Shown one piece after another: positions 34,809-43,562 of a stretch of DNA of 64,000 nucleotides; position 1 is the stretch's first letter; the number at the start of each line of letters is the position of its first letter. The stretch comes from JAJYSO01 sp964579505 (GTDB taxonomy: Bacteria; Bacteroidota; Bacteroidia; Flavobacteriales; Flavobacteriaceae). The notes beneath the pieces were generated by a model. It ran no database searches and was not told where the DNA came from. It saw only the letters and a program-made list of their open reading frames with translations. Where the stretch lies: the NCBI GenBank assembly GCA_964579505.1, contig CAZOGC010000001.1, forward strand, positions 1 through 64,000. The letters run 5' to 3'. Position numbers and translations under genes: made by a program.

Positions 34809-35255
34809 TTAAAGTTTAAAATTTAAGGCCGTAGTAGTAGGCGGAATGCAGTTAACATCGTTGCAGACCATATACCGTACGGTTCCGGTTATTTTTTTTA
34901 CGGTGTTTGAAAGAAGTTTAACCCGTTGTTTAAACACGGTTTTTTCTTCAAAAATTTTAATTTTCATTCCGTATACTTTGTCAATAGTGGTAAACCCTTT
35001 TTCCTCTTGTGTTTTTCCGTCTACTTGAATAGTATTATTAGCGGTGTTAAAGGTAAAGGTTGTAGGAACAGGCCCGCCATCAGGAATGTTTTGCGAATAC
35101 AGATGCCACCCGGGTTCAATTTGAGCCGTCATAATAAGCTCATATTCTTGCGCCCCTACTTTTTTAACTGAGGTTGACCAGCTTACCGGGTTGTGCATTT
35201 GTGCTTGAGCACCAAAACCAACCAACAAGGCCATTAAAAAAACAATTTTTTTCAT
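34809..35255 (-). CDS. Stand-alone DsbD-alpha-like periplasmic domain
   Basis: A 148-aa exported protein with signal peptide ending AQAQ. The body matches the N-terminal immunoglobulin-like domain of DsbD: EPGWHLYSQNIPDGGPVPTTF and the C-terminal cysteine pair in YMVCNDVNCIPP. Full DsbD passes electrons from the cytoplasm to periplasmic thioredoxins; here the alpha domain is separate, so it may be an acceptor or adaptor for the TlpA proteins. It is the last gene of locus 2; a 13-bp perfect inverted repeat lies just upstream. Confidence 0.88.
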   Translation of the reverse strand: MKKIVFLMALLVGFGAQAQMHNPVSWSTSVKKVGAQEYELIMTAQIEPGWHLYSQNIPDGGPVPTTFTFNTANNTIQVDGKTQEEKGFTTIDKVYGMKIKIFEEKTVFKQRVKLLSNTVKKITGTVRYMVCNDVNCIPPTTTALNFKL

Positions 35256-35270
35256 GTTTGTAGAAATTAA

Positions 35271-35307
35271 TTTTTGGCAAGGGTGAATGCTTTTCCCTTG
35301 CCAAAAA
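35271..35307. repeat. Perfect 13-bp inverted repeat upstream of the DsbD-alpha gene
   Basis: TTTTTGGCAAGGG at 35271-35283 pairs with CCCTTGCCAAAAA at 35295-35307 over an 11-base loop. There is no T run after the stem on either strand, so it is not a standard terminator. It could be a 5'-leader hairpin or an operator. Confidence 0.6.
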
Positions 35308-35330
35308 GATTATTTATTTTGTTGTGTATT

Positions 35331-35360
35331 TGTCACGCTGAGCTTGTCGAAGTGTGACAT
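35331..35360. repeat. REP-like palindrome
   Basis: Arms GTCACGCT and AGTGTGAC enclose GAGCTTGTCGA. It shares the core of the other GTCGAAG repeats in this window. Confidence 0.65.
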
Positions 35361-35371
35361 ATGATGAGGTG

Positions 35372-36892
35372 CTATTTATTTTGTAATAGCGCCGAAATCA
35401 TATTAGCCAATACTTGTTCATTGTCGGCACCTGTACTAAATCTATGAAAAACGAGGCGACCGTCACGGTCTATTAAGAAATTCATCGGAGCCGCTTTGTG
35501 GTTATCGAGATTTCCTTTGTCACGTCCTTTAACATCTAGTAAGGGTGTAAAGCTGTACCCGCTGGCTTTTACAAAGGGTAGTACATACGGGCTTTGCTCA
35601 GGTACAATATTGATGGCTAAATAGACCAAGTCTTTGCCTTTAAACTGGTCAACCACATTTTGAAAATGCGGAAATTCACCTCTACAAGGGCCACATCCCG
35701 GAAACCAATAGGTTAGTAAAATGACCTTACCGCGATAATCAGCTAAAGAAGTTTTCTTGCCGGTAAAATAGTTTTTTAAACTGAAATCTGTAGCCATAGG
35801 CGCATCGGCATACCGAATATCGTGAATTTCTTTGGTGATAGCATCCCAATTTTTGCCAAGGCTCTCCCCGTATTTTTTCAGCGCTTTCCCTATTTCGTTA
35901 TCGGGGGTTTTAGCATACGAAGTCAATAAGGTTTTGTAGGCTTCTTCTTTTTGTCCTGCTTCAGACAAGGCTTTGGCTTTTAATAAAAGTATATAATTGT
36001 AATACCCCCGCATTCTAGAAGAAAGCTTTATTTTAGCTAGGGCAGCAACAGCTTCTTTGGGTTTTTGTTGCGCCAATAAAGACTGTGCACTACTTACGGC
36101 TTGTGCGCTGCTCGCGGCTTGTTTCCAAAACTGAATAGCGTATTTCCCTTTCGCTGTTTTTAGCATTTCTTGGGCTAGTGTTGTTGCTTTTTCTGGGTTG
36201 GTTTTAATCAACATGGCAAAATATCCGCTCATACCGCTACGAGACCATGAAAATTTTTGAGGAGGAAAATCTTTCTTTAGCATTTCATAGATTTCCTTTT
36301 TTTTGCTAGGGTTTTTGGTATAGTGAGCCAACCAATAAAGCGCTTGCGCTCCTCGTTCGCTATTCGGGAAGCGTTTAGCCACCGCCAAGCTTAGTTTTCG
36401 ATATTTTTGGGGGTTTACCTGATCCCAAGTATTGGCATAATAAAAAGCGTAATCCGGGTTGTTGGGGTCTATCTCACTTGCTTTTTTGATATATTCTCTA
36501 CTTTGATCAAAATCCCCCCAACGATCGCTATCTACCCATAAATAAAAATAAGCCTTTGCTAGGTTAGGGTTTCGTTTAACTGCTTCGAGTAAAAGGGGGC
36601 GCGCCTCCGGTAATTCTCTATGGCAGTATGCTTCGCCTAGAGCAAAGGGAATGGTGGCATTGTTAGGAAATTCTTTCATCCACTGTGCGTATTGTTTATC
36701 GAGCACGGCAGAAGGCTGGGTTTTAAAAGTTTTAAGATACGCCTGATGCAGCGCAAGACTATCGGGGTGTGCTTCAATGGCTTTTTGTAAATCGGCTCTG
36801 TTTTGTGCGGTCATTCCTACAGAAAGGAAAGCAAGTAGTAGCACTACCCATCCCTTTTTGAGGAAAGAAATTTTGTTTGTTGAACTTTTCAT
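35372..36892 (-). CDS. TlpA-family protein with TPR-like region (locus 2, second)
   Basis: An exported protein of about 506 aa. The chosen start (36892) gives MKSSTNKISFLKKG followed by a hydrophobic stretch ending in GMTAQ; the open frame runs 16 codons further. Residues about 30-330 are helical repeats of TPR type (NPNLAKAYFYLWVDSDRWGDF, DPNNPDYAFYYANTWDQ). The C-terminal domain is a TlpA thioredoxin with YWFPGCGPCRGEF. No lipobox is seen, so it may be soluble in the periplasm. It is separated from the upstream TlpA gene by 150-200 bases containing hairpins. Confidence 0.88.
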   Translation of the reverse strand: MKSSTNKISFLKKGWVVLLLAFLSVGMTAQNRADLQKAIEAHPDSLALHQAYLKTFKTQPSAVLDKQYAQWMKEFPNNATIPFALGEAYCHRELPEARPLLLEAVKRNPNLAKAYFYLWVDSDRWGDFDQSREYIKKASEIDPNNPDYAFYYANTWDQVNPQKYRKLSLAVAKRFPNSERGAQALYWLAHYTKNPSKKKEIYEMLKKDFPPQKFSWSRSGMSGYFAMLIKTNPEKATTLAQEMLKTAKGKYAIQFWKQAASSAQAVSSAQSLLAQQKPKEAVAALAKIKLSSRMRGYYNYILLLKAKALSEAGQKEEAYKTLLTSYAKTPDNEIGKALKKYGESLGKNWDAITKEIHDIRYADAPMATDFSLKNYFTGKKTSLADYRGKVILLTYWFPGCGPCRGEFPHFQNVVDQFKGKDLVYLAINIVPEQSPYVLPFVKASGYSFTPLLDVKGRDKGNLDNHKAAPMNFLIDRDGRLVFHRFSTGADNEQVLANMISALLQNK

Positions 36893-36984
36893 AGGGTGTT
36901 GTTTAAGAATACGTTTTCTAATCAGTTGATTTAAAGGCATTTAAAAAAGATGATTTTTACTGCTTTTGCAAGGAGTGTTCTCTT

Positions 36985-37057
36985 TTCTCCACATAATAGG
37001 AGAAATACGCATAGTTGTTTAAGAGGTGGTAAACAGGTGTACCACGATACAACTATG
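36985..37057. promoter_or_regulatory. Two hairpins between TlpA genes of locus 2
   Basis: A small stem TCTCC / GGAGA lies at 36986-37003. The larger one has nine perfect pairs CATAGTTGT (37010-37018) / ACAACTATG (37049-37057) enclosing GTGGTA / TACCAC (37026-37031 / 37040-37045). No T run follows. It may regulate expression or stability between the two TlpA genes. Confidence 0.5.
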
Positions 37058-37090
37058 AATCGGATCTTTTGTGGTTGGTCGTAAAACCTG

Positions 37091-38305
37091 TTATGACTTT
37101 TGTGCAGCCAACAGTTTTTCTAAGAGTTTAAAAGGGGCTTCACTAGCGCCTACAAAACGTTTTACAATCTTGCCTTCCGGGTCAATGATAAACTTCGTAG
37201 GAAAGGCTTGTACATTAAATTTGCTAACGTAATTATCAGGAGTATTTCCTTTCTGACCAATAATTTGTTGCCAGCCATACTCGTGTTGTTTTACAAATTT
37301 AGCTACTTGTTCTTTAGTGTTTCCGGAGGTAATACCCACCATATAAAATTGGTCTTTATGGTCTTTGATAAATTGTTTGATTTTAGGCATCTCACCCACA
37401 CATGGACCGCACCAAGTTCCCCAAAAATCGATCAACACATATTTTCCTCGTAAATTTTTAATGTCAAACGGTTTTCCATCTAGGGTAGTGTTGGTTTTTA
37501 TTTCAGGCACCGGAGAACCGGGTCGTGTGGCAATAATACCATTTACGCGGCTTTTTATGTCTTTATAATAAGGGTTATTTTGGGCACTTTCGGGTATTTT
37601 ACGATAGAGTGCAATAGCGGTAGAATCATTAATCTGCCTACGCATAATCATATCTTTTAGATACCAAATAGCTCCCACCGTATTGAGGTGACTTTTTACG
37701 TAAGCCAATTTTTTAGTGGTAACCGTCTCGTCAATTTTACCGGCTTCTTCTTGTAAGGCTTTTTGTTCTTTAGGAGTGGCGGCATAACTGCTTTTAACCA
37801 TTAGGTTAACAGCTTTGTTATAGTATGGATAGGCCATTTTATTAATGGTTCCCAGACTGTTGTTGGCCTCATCTCCCGAAGGATAAGCATCCATAAAATC
37901 CGTTATTTTACCGGCTATTTTAATAGTAGCACCCGGAAAAGCAAAAGCCATTAAGCGTCCCGATTTACTGGGATAGAAACCGCCGCCTTTGGCTTTTTTT
38001 ATGTAATTGCTATCGGGTACACTTTTCCAATTCATGGGAACTATTCGTACCAGATTCATATCGGCGATGGTATCTGAAAAAGTAAAATTGCCATTTTGCA
38101 CTTTAATGGTATCAAAACCACGGGTATCATAAAGTTTGCCTAGATAAACCAACCGAAGATCATTGTTGCCCAGGCCGTCTATATGTCCACTAATGGTAAA
38201 TTCATTAGTCGGTGCCTTTTCTTTTTGAGATGCCTTGTTTTTGCAACTCGTAACCGCTAGTGATAAAGCGGCTACGAATGCAATTTTTGTGATATATCGT
38301 TTCAT
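37091..38305 (-). CDS. TlpA-family thioredoxin-like lipoprotein (locus 2, first)
   Basis: A 404-aa lipoprotein with Cys21 in AVTSC. It has an N-terminal DUF4369-like domain (FTISGHIDGLGNNDLRLVY) and a helical linker. The C-terminal TlpA domain has DFWGTWCGPCVGEMPKI near residue 299 and a cis-proline loop (NVQAFPTKFIIDPEG). It lies 15 bases after SusD. It resembles the locus 1 TlpA proteins in layout, which indicates that the two clusters arose by duplication or share a selective theme. Confidence 0.91.
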   Translation of the reverse strand: MKRYITKIAFVAALSLAVTSCKNKASQKEKAPTNEFTISGHIDGLGNNDLRLVYLGKLYDTRGFDTIKVQNGNFTFSDTIADMNLVRIVPMNWKSVPDSNYIKKAKGGGFYPSKSGRLMAFAFPGATIKIAGKITDFMDAYPSGDEANNSLGTINKMAYPYYNKAVNLMVKSSYAATPKEQKALQEEAGKIDETVTTKKLAYVKSHLNTVGAIWYLKDMIMRRQINDSTAIALYRKIPESAQNNPYYKDIKSRVNGIIATRPGSPVPEIKTNTTLDGKPFDIKNLRGKYVLIDFWGTWCGPCVGEMPKIKQFIKDHKDQFYMVGITSGNTKEQVAKFVKQHEYGWQQIIGQKGNTPDNYVSKFNVQAFPTKFIIDPEGKIVKRFVGASEAPFKLLEKLLAAQKS

Positions 38306-38320
38306 TTTTAAAGTTTTTTA

Positions 38321-39853
38321 CTAATACGTGTTTTGTTTAAGCTGCCCGTCTGAGGCTAAAATATCGGTAGCCGGAATGGGATACGCATATTTTCTAGAAT
38401 GTTTGTCTAGGGTATACGTTTTCACCGGTTCAGAACCAACAATTGTACTTGAATTAAACGGGAAGAACGAACGGGTGGGGGTTACATCATCATACGAAAC
38501 CGTATTGTTGTTATAACGGCGTATGTCGTACCAACGGTGTACAAAAGGCATTTCTCTTCTGCGCTCGGCTAGTATTTTTAAGACCGCATCTTTTTGAGAG
38601 GTAGCGCTGAGGTTAATAACATTAGCCGGAGCACTGGCATCTATTCTGGCGGCCCGTAAAATATTAACCGTGTTCATGGCCGGCCCCACTTTTCCTTGAC
38701 GGGCTTGGCATTCAGCTTTTATAAGAAGCATTTCCGGAACGGAAGGCCCACTGGGAAGTGCATCTTTAAAGAAGAAAATATAGCCCGGATAGTTGTAAGG
38801 CGGGTTAATGGCCCCTCCTTGGTCATAAGAATAACCTTCTACAAAGTGGTATTTATAGCGCAAATCATATTGGTGATTATATAGGTTGATTAAACTTTGA
38901 GAAGGCCAGTATTTCCAGCCGGCGTTTTCCAGTTGTCGATAATAATACGATTGACCAAACTCAAATCGATCTCGTACAGAAGTTTGTTGATCTACCGTAT
39001 ACGGGTATTGAAGGTTAACCGTCGTAGGGTTGGGGTTAAAGATGGTTACCTGGTGTGGTTGGGTAGAATAATACATTGCCGTATTATAATTGCGCAAATG
39101 ATTATAAACATCTAACGCTTTTTGTGCGTATGATTCCGCTTTTGAATAATCGTATAAGGCTAAATAAAAGCGAGCAGCAAAAGCATTGACAGCTGCTTTA
39201 CTGGCACGCCAAGACTCGTTCATGCCATTTACTTGGCTAAAAGTGCGTTTTATTTTTAAAGCTTCTTTTAGTTCATTTTCGATAAAGGCATAAGTTTCCC
39301 CTAAGCTTACACGCTCAATACTTTCTTCAAAACTGGTTGAGTTTTTAATGGGTAACCCCAATTCATCTTTGTTTTGAGGCGTGTAGGGTAAACAATAAAC
39401 GGTAGCCAATTCAAAATAGCTGTACGCTTTAATAAAGTGGGCTTCGGCTGCCAAATCGGCTTTTTCTTCCTCGGTTCCGGAAACTTTTCCAAGACTTTGT
39501 AAAATGAGGTTGGCCGTAAAAATTTTACGCCATTCTACCGGCCAAAAGGTTCTAGTGGATACCGTAGCCGCCAACTCCATATCCCAAGTCCCGTAAATAG
39601 CACCGTTTACATCATAGGTGCTGTTAGAAGCTTGGTAGAGCGCCGGCACAAACCCGTAATCATCCGTGCCAAAAACCATTTCTTTAGAAGGCTCACTAAT
39701 AAAAGCATTGTAATTGTTTAATAAATCTTCTAATTGCTGAGCCGTTTTGGGGACGACTGCGGTAGATTTAGAAGGCGGTTTGGCTAAATAGTCGTTGCAA
39801 CTGCTAAGTAGCGTCACACATATAATAAGGGGTATTATTTTTAAAAGTTTCAT
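38321..39853 (-). CDS. SusD/RagB-family outer-membrane lipoprotein (locus 2)
   Basis: A 510-aa lipoprotein with Cys19 in LLSSC. It is typical of SusD, with AEAHFIKAYSYFELATVY, YSKAESYAQKALDVYNHL, LLIKAECQARQGKVGPAMN and RRREMPFVHRWYDIRRYN. It would cap the SusC barrel encoded 12 bases upstream. The first SusD in the window is only distantly similar, suggesting that the two systems bind different ligands. Confidence 0.92.
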   Translation of the reverse strand: MKLLKIIPLIICVTLLSSCNDYLAKPPSKSTAVVPKTAQQLEDLLNNYNAFISEPSKEMVFGTDDYGFVPALYQASNSTYDVNGAIYGTWDMELAATVSTRTFWPVEWRKIFTANLILQSLGKVSGTEEEKADLAAEAHFIKAYSYFELATVYCLPYTPQNKDELGLPIKNSTSFEESIERVSLGETYAFIENELKEALKIKRTFSQVNGMNESWRASKAAVNAFAARFYLALYDYSKAESYAQKALDVYNHLRNYNTAMYYSTQPHQVTIFNPNPTTVNLQYPYTVDQQTSVRDRFEFGQSYYYRQLENAGWKYWPSQSLINLYNHQYDLRYKYHFVEGYSYDQGGAINPPYNYPGYIFFFKDALPSGPSVPEMLLIKAECQARQGKVGPAMNTVNILRAARIDASAPANVINLSATSQKDAVLKILAERRREMPFVHRWYDIRRYNNNTVSYDDVTPTRSFFPFNSSTIVGSEPVKTYTLDKHSRKYAYPIPATDILASDGQLKQNTY

Positions 39854-39865
39854 AGTAAGGAGATA

Positions 39866-42800
39866 TTATAAGTTTAACTGTAATCCGAGAGTGTACGCAG
39901 GTTGAGGTCTAATAGTACCTCGTGGGAACTCCGGATCTTCGCCGGTATCGTTAAATACAATAACGCCTAAGTTGTTGGCTTGCGCAAAGAACTTAACCGA
40001 ATCAAATCCTAACATGGTGGCCGTTTTTGACGGCAAATTGTAGGTAAGGTTTACTTCCTGAAAACGAATATGAGAAGCGTCTTGTGTTAAATAAGCCATA
40101 TAGGGATAAAACCGATCCCAGAAATAGTATCGAGGAGTAGGATTACTGGGAAGTGGAATCATTTTATTAGGATCACTGTGCGCTACCTTGTCATATTGTG
40201 AATTTAAGGGCGTATTTCCGCCGGTCATAGTGGGGTAATTAAAACTCTGTCCTCTAAATACATGCCCAAGTTTAGCGGTAATAATAAAAGAAAAATTAAA
40301 GTCATAAATCTTAAAGCTGTTGCGCATTCCTAAAACATAAGGAGCAACGGTAGTACCTTGATCAACCATATAATTAACGGCGTTACCCACCGCAAATTTG
40401 GTTAAGGGGAGTTGAACGCCATTTTCGCCCAGAATAGACGGACGCATAATGGGGTTGGCTTGGGTGCCTACATTCATCATCCCACCGTATTGGTAGCCCC
40501 ATAAGGTTTGGGCATTATGACCTTGTACGTAGGCAGTTGTTCCGCCATTATACAAGTCATATGATTCATAATGGGTCTTAAAGAATTTGGTAATCTTATT
40601 GTGGTTATAAGAGAAATTTAAGGAGCCGTTCCATACAATATCGTTTCCACTTATGGGTAGATGTGTACCGAGACTTACTTCAATCCCTTTATTCATCATA
40701 GAGCCATTGTTAAATCGTTGTGAGTCGGTTCCGTTTACAGAAGAAATAGATTGCGTGACGATTAAGTCTGTTCCTTTTTTGCGGTAAAGGTTGATAGAGC
40801 CTGATAATTTAGCCTGTAAGATAGAAAAGTCTATTCCTAGGTTTAAACTTTTCGTTTTTTCCCAACGTAAAGTAGGATTTCCGTAGCTGGCAATACTGGC
40901 AATAATTTGGTCGGTTATTCGGTCGGGTACCGTACCGATGCTGATTAAGGGAAGGAAAGACCCCGAACTAGAGATATTTCCATTTATGCCGTAAGTGGCT
41001 CTTATATTCAGTCGATCTAACCAGTCTATATCAGCCATAAAATCTTCTCTACCGACTTGCCATCCCAATCCTACAGACCAGAAAGGATCATACCGGTATT
41101 TGGGGTTGTCGGCAATAATGTTGGCGGCATCGGTACGGTAACTTCCGGTTAAAGAGTATTTTCTTTTATAGGTGTAGTTAACGTTGCCGTATAACGAAAA
41201 GAAACGCCGGGTACTTTCTCCAAAACTAGTTTCGGGGAACACATTAAACGGGTAGAAATAGCGAATATAGGCTCCCGGTAGATAATCCCACAACGTAGCT
41301 GTGTTAGGATCGCCTAAAAGTCTTCCTGATGAGAGTGTGTTTTTGTCGTAACCAAAAACCGTAGGGTATCGGGTCGAATTCACTACTCGATTAGAAATTG
41401 CTGTTCCGGCCACTAAATCAACGCGATGGTCTTCGGCAAAAGTGCGACTAAAATTTAATTGATTTCTAAAGTGGTACCCGGTTAGTGTGCTTTTGCTTTG
41501 TTGTAAGATACCTCCTTTGGGTACTAATTGGGTGGGCGTACCGCCGGTATGCCATTCAGGACCGGATGTTTCATTAATAAACTGACGTACGGTAAAGGTA
41601 GCATCGCTGTAATAATTATTGGTTTTAGTAGCAAAACGTTGGTATCTAAATTTAGAAGAAAGGGTTAGTCCTTCCATAATTTTTAGGGTTAACCCGGCTT
41701 GCATACGCAGGTTAAACTGTTTGCTGTTTAAATCGCGGTTATTAATTTCGGTGATAGGATTATAGGACCAATCGGCATACGGAAATTTTTCGCGGGGTAC
41801 ATAGGCATTAAAATTAGGCATGTAATAGTTGAGGTAGGACATATCTGTCAGGTTACCGTTCTTGTCAACCAGCATATCCCAAGGAGCCAACGATTGAATA
41901 ACGCCTAACATATTTCCTCCTGAGTTAGTGGTTTGGTTTTTATATTGAACCATCCCCGAGAGATGAACATCTAAAAATTTAGCAAGGGCAGTCGTATTTT
42001 TAAAGTGCAATAAATAATCTTGTACGTCATCTCCTTTAAACATGGTCTTTTTGTCTTCAAATTGAAGAGAGATACGGTTCATCATTTTTTCGTTTCCGCC
42101 AGAGATAGCCACGTTGTAGTGTTGTGTAATGGGGGTGTTTAACAAATATTTTTTTATTTGTCCGCGGTTATTGAGCCCTTGTAGTCTGGCTAGCGTCGCG
42201 TCGCGCTGTGCATTGGTAATACGACCCAGGCGTGCTTCATTCATCGCAACCACGACTTGAGAGTAAGGGCTTCCAATATCGTTAATGGTGTTACCGGGAG
42301 GCGGGCCAAATAGGCTTCCCCAAAAATTGGTATTAAACCCTTCTTGCTCGTAGGCAATAATTTCGGCGTTAGAAGCGCGGTCTGCCACATAGCCTAAATC
42401 TAATTTAGGAGAAACGCGTAAAAAACTAGAGACCGATACCTGTGTTTTTCCTTTATGGCCACTTTTGGTGGTAATAACAATCACCCCATTACCGGCTTTA
42501 GCGCCCCAAATAGAAGCGGCGGCGGCATCTTTTAAAACGGTAATACTTTCTACATCTCTGGGGTTAATAGAAGCAAACCCGTTAGAAGAGGGAAACCCGT
42601 CAATAACAATTAAGGGTTTTTGGTCTGCAAAAAGCGAAGATTGTCCGCGCACTTGCAGGTCGTAGCTTCCATCGGTGTTCATCGTGGCTTGAACCCCTGA
42701 TAACACTCCTACCAAACGCTCTGCTATGCTAGAAGAGGGTTTGTCAATTTGCGATGGCTTTACAACATCATAAGCTCCGGTAGCTCGTTCTCTAGATATT

Positions 42801-43462
42801 TTTTGAAAACCGGTAGAAACCACCTTAACTTGGTCAAGTGCCACGGCACTTTCATTCAGGGTTACATTTAAAGTTGTTTCGCCTTTGTTGATGGTGTATA
42901 CCTTTGTTTTAAACCCTAACATGCTAAAAGTAAGCTTGTCTCCGGGTTTTGCTTTAAGGGTATATTCTCCATCAGCATTGGTAGATACAGCGCTTTTTCC
43001 ATCGTTTACCGAAACGGTAACCCCGGGGATAGGTACCCCATTTTTGTCGACTACTTTTCCGGAAATAATAAGCTGTTGAACCACCTTTTTGGGAGAGTCG
43101 ATAAAGGCTAAACAGTTTGTTTTTGGATTGTAGTTAACGGAAATATCACTGGTAGAAAGGCTTTTTTTAAGAAGCTTGCTAACCTTTATTTTTCCTTTTT
43201 TTAGCTGAACTTTCGGAAGTTTAGAAAACATATCCGATCGGTAGATAAAACGGTATGAAGTTTGTTGTTTTATCAAGTCAAAAACAGCATCTACAGAGAG
43301 TGTAGTGTCGTTTTTGATAGAGACCCTTTCATTCTGCGCCATGACGTGGGCAGGGATGGAACAAAAAGCGGTACTAAAGAAAAGAAAGATAAAAAGACGC
43401 ATAATGTTCAGGCATAATCTTTTTCCGGGTGAGGAAAAAGGAGGTTTTAGATTAATTTCCAT
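39866..43462 (-). CDS. SusC/RagA TonB-dependent transporter with STN domain (locus 2)
   Basis: Outer-membrane importer of 1198 aa. A long N-terminus precedes the signal helix (MRLFIFLFFSTAFCSIPAHV). An STN domain follows at about 50-115, then a CarboxypepD_reg domain (ISGKVVDKNGVPIPGV). The plug carries QVRGQSSLFADQKPLIVIDGF and VLKDAAAASIWGAKAGNGV, and the barrel ends in YTLGLQLNL. A start at 43402 is possible, but the longer start is kept because the same CAT-A..TTTGCAGA context occurs at the locus 1 SusC start. It pairs with the SusD gene behind it. Confidence 0.93.
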   Translation of the reverse strand: MEINLKPPFSSPGKRLCLNIMRLFIFLFFSTAFCSIPAHVMAQNERVSIKNDTTLSVDAVFDLIKQQTSYRFIYRSDMFSKLPKVQLKKGKIKVSKLLKKSLSTSDISVNYNPKTNCLAFIDSPKKVVQQLIISGKVVDKNGVPIPGVTVSVNDGKSAVSTNADGEYTLKAKPGDKLTFSMLGFKTKVYTINKGETTLNVTLNESAVALDQVKVVSTGFQKISRERATGAYDVVKPSQIDKPSSSIAERLVGVLSGVQATMNTDGSYDLQVRGQSSLFADQKPLIVIDGFPSSNGFASINPRDVESITVLKDAAAASIWGAKAGNGVIVITTKSGHKGKTQVSVSSFLRVSPKLDLGYVADRASNAEIIAYEQEGFNTNFWGSLFGPPPGNTINDIGSPYSQVVVAMNEARLGRITNAQRDATLARLQGLNNRGQIKKYLLNTPITQHYNVAISGGNEKMMNRISLQFEDKKTMFKGDDVQDYLLHFKNTTALAKFLDVHLSGMVQYKNQTTNSGGNMLGVIQSLAPWDMLVDKNGNLTDMSYLNYYMPNFNAYVPREKFPYADWSYNPITEINNRDLNSKQFNLRMQAGLTLKIMEGLTLSSKFRYQRFATKTNNYYSDATFTVRQFINETSGPEWHTGGTPTQLVPKGGILQQSKSTLTGYHFRNQLNFSRTFAEDHRVDLVAGTAISNRVVNSTRYPTVFGYDKNTLSSGRLLGDPNTATLWDYLPGAYIRYFYPFNVFPETSFGESTRRFFSLYGNVNYTYKRKYSLTGSYRTDAANIIADNPKYRYDPFWSVGLGWQVGREDFMADIDWLDRLNIRATYGINGNISSSGSFLPLISIGTVPDRITDQIIASIASYGNPTLRWEKTKSLNLGIDFSILQAKLSGSINLYRKKGTDLIVTQSISSVNGTDSQRFNNGSMMNKGIEVSLGTHLPISGNDIVWNGSLNFSYNHNKITKFFKTHYESYDLYNGGTTAYVQGHNAQTLWGYQYGGMMNVGTQANPIMRPSILGENGVQLPLTKFAVGNAVNYMVDQGTTVAPYVLGMRNSFKIYDFNFSFIITAKLGHVFRGQSFNYPTMTGGNTPLNSQYDKVAHSDPNKMIPLPSNPTPRYYFWDRFYPYMAYLTQDASHIRFQEVNLTYNLPSKTATMLGFDSVKFFAQANNLGVIVFNDTGEDPEFPRGTIRPQPAYTLGLQLNL

Positions 43463-43475
43463 AAATTTGCAGATG

Positions 43476-43558
43476 TTAATTGGTTATTAAATCGATTAAT
43501 GTTTAAAGCGAGAAATGGGGTTGTTTTGGGCAAAACGTAAACCCCGTTTCTTTTTTTT
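43476..43558 (+). ncRNA. Candidate small antisense RNA opposite the SusC leader (locus 2)
   Basis: On the plus strand a TAAATTTG -7 box at 43462-43469 overlaps the complement of the SusC start codon by one base. A strong terminator follows at 43512-43558: stem GAAATGGGGTT / AACCCCGTTTC with an inner TTTT / AAAA pairing, then eight T. The predicted product is about 83 nt and antisense to the SusC 5' leader. Geometry is the same as in locus 1, and TTTGCAGA plus TTAATTG are shared. Confidence 0.52.
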
Positions 43559-43562
43559 GTAA

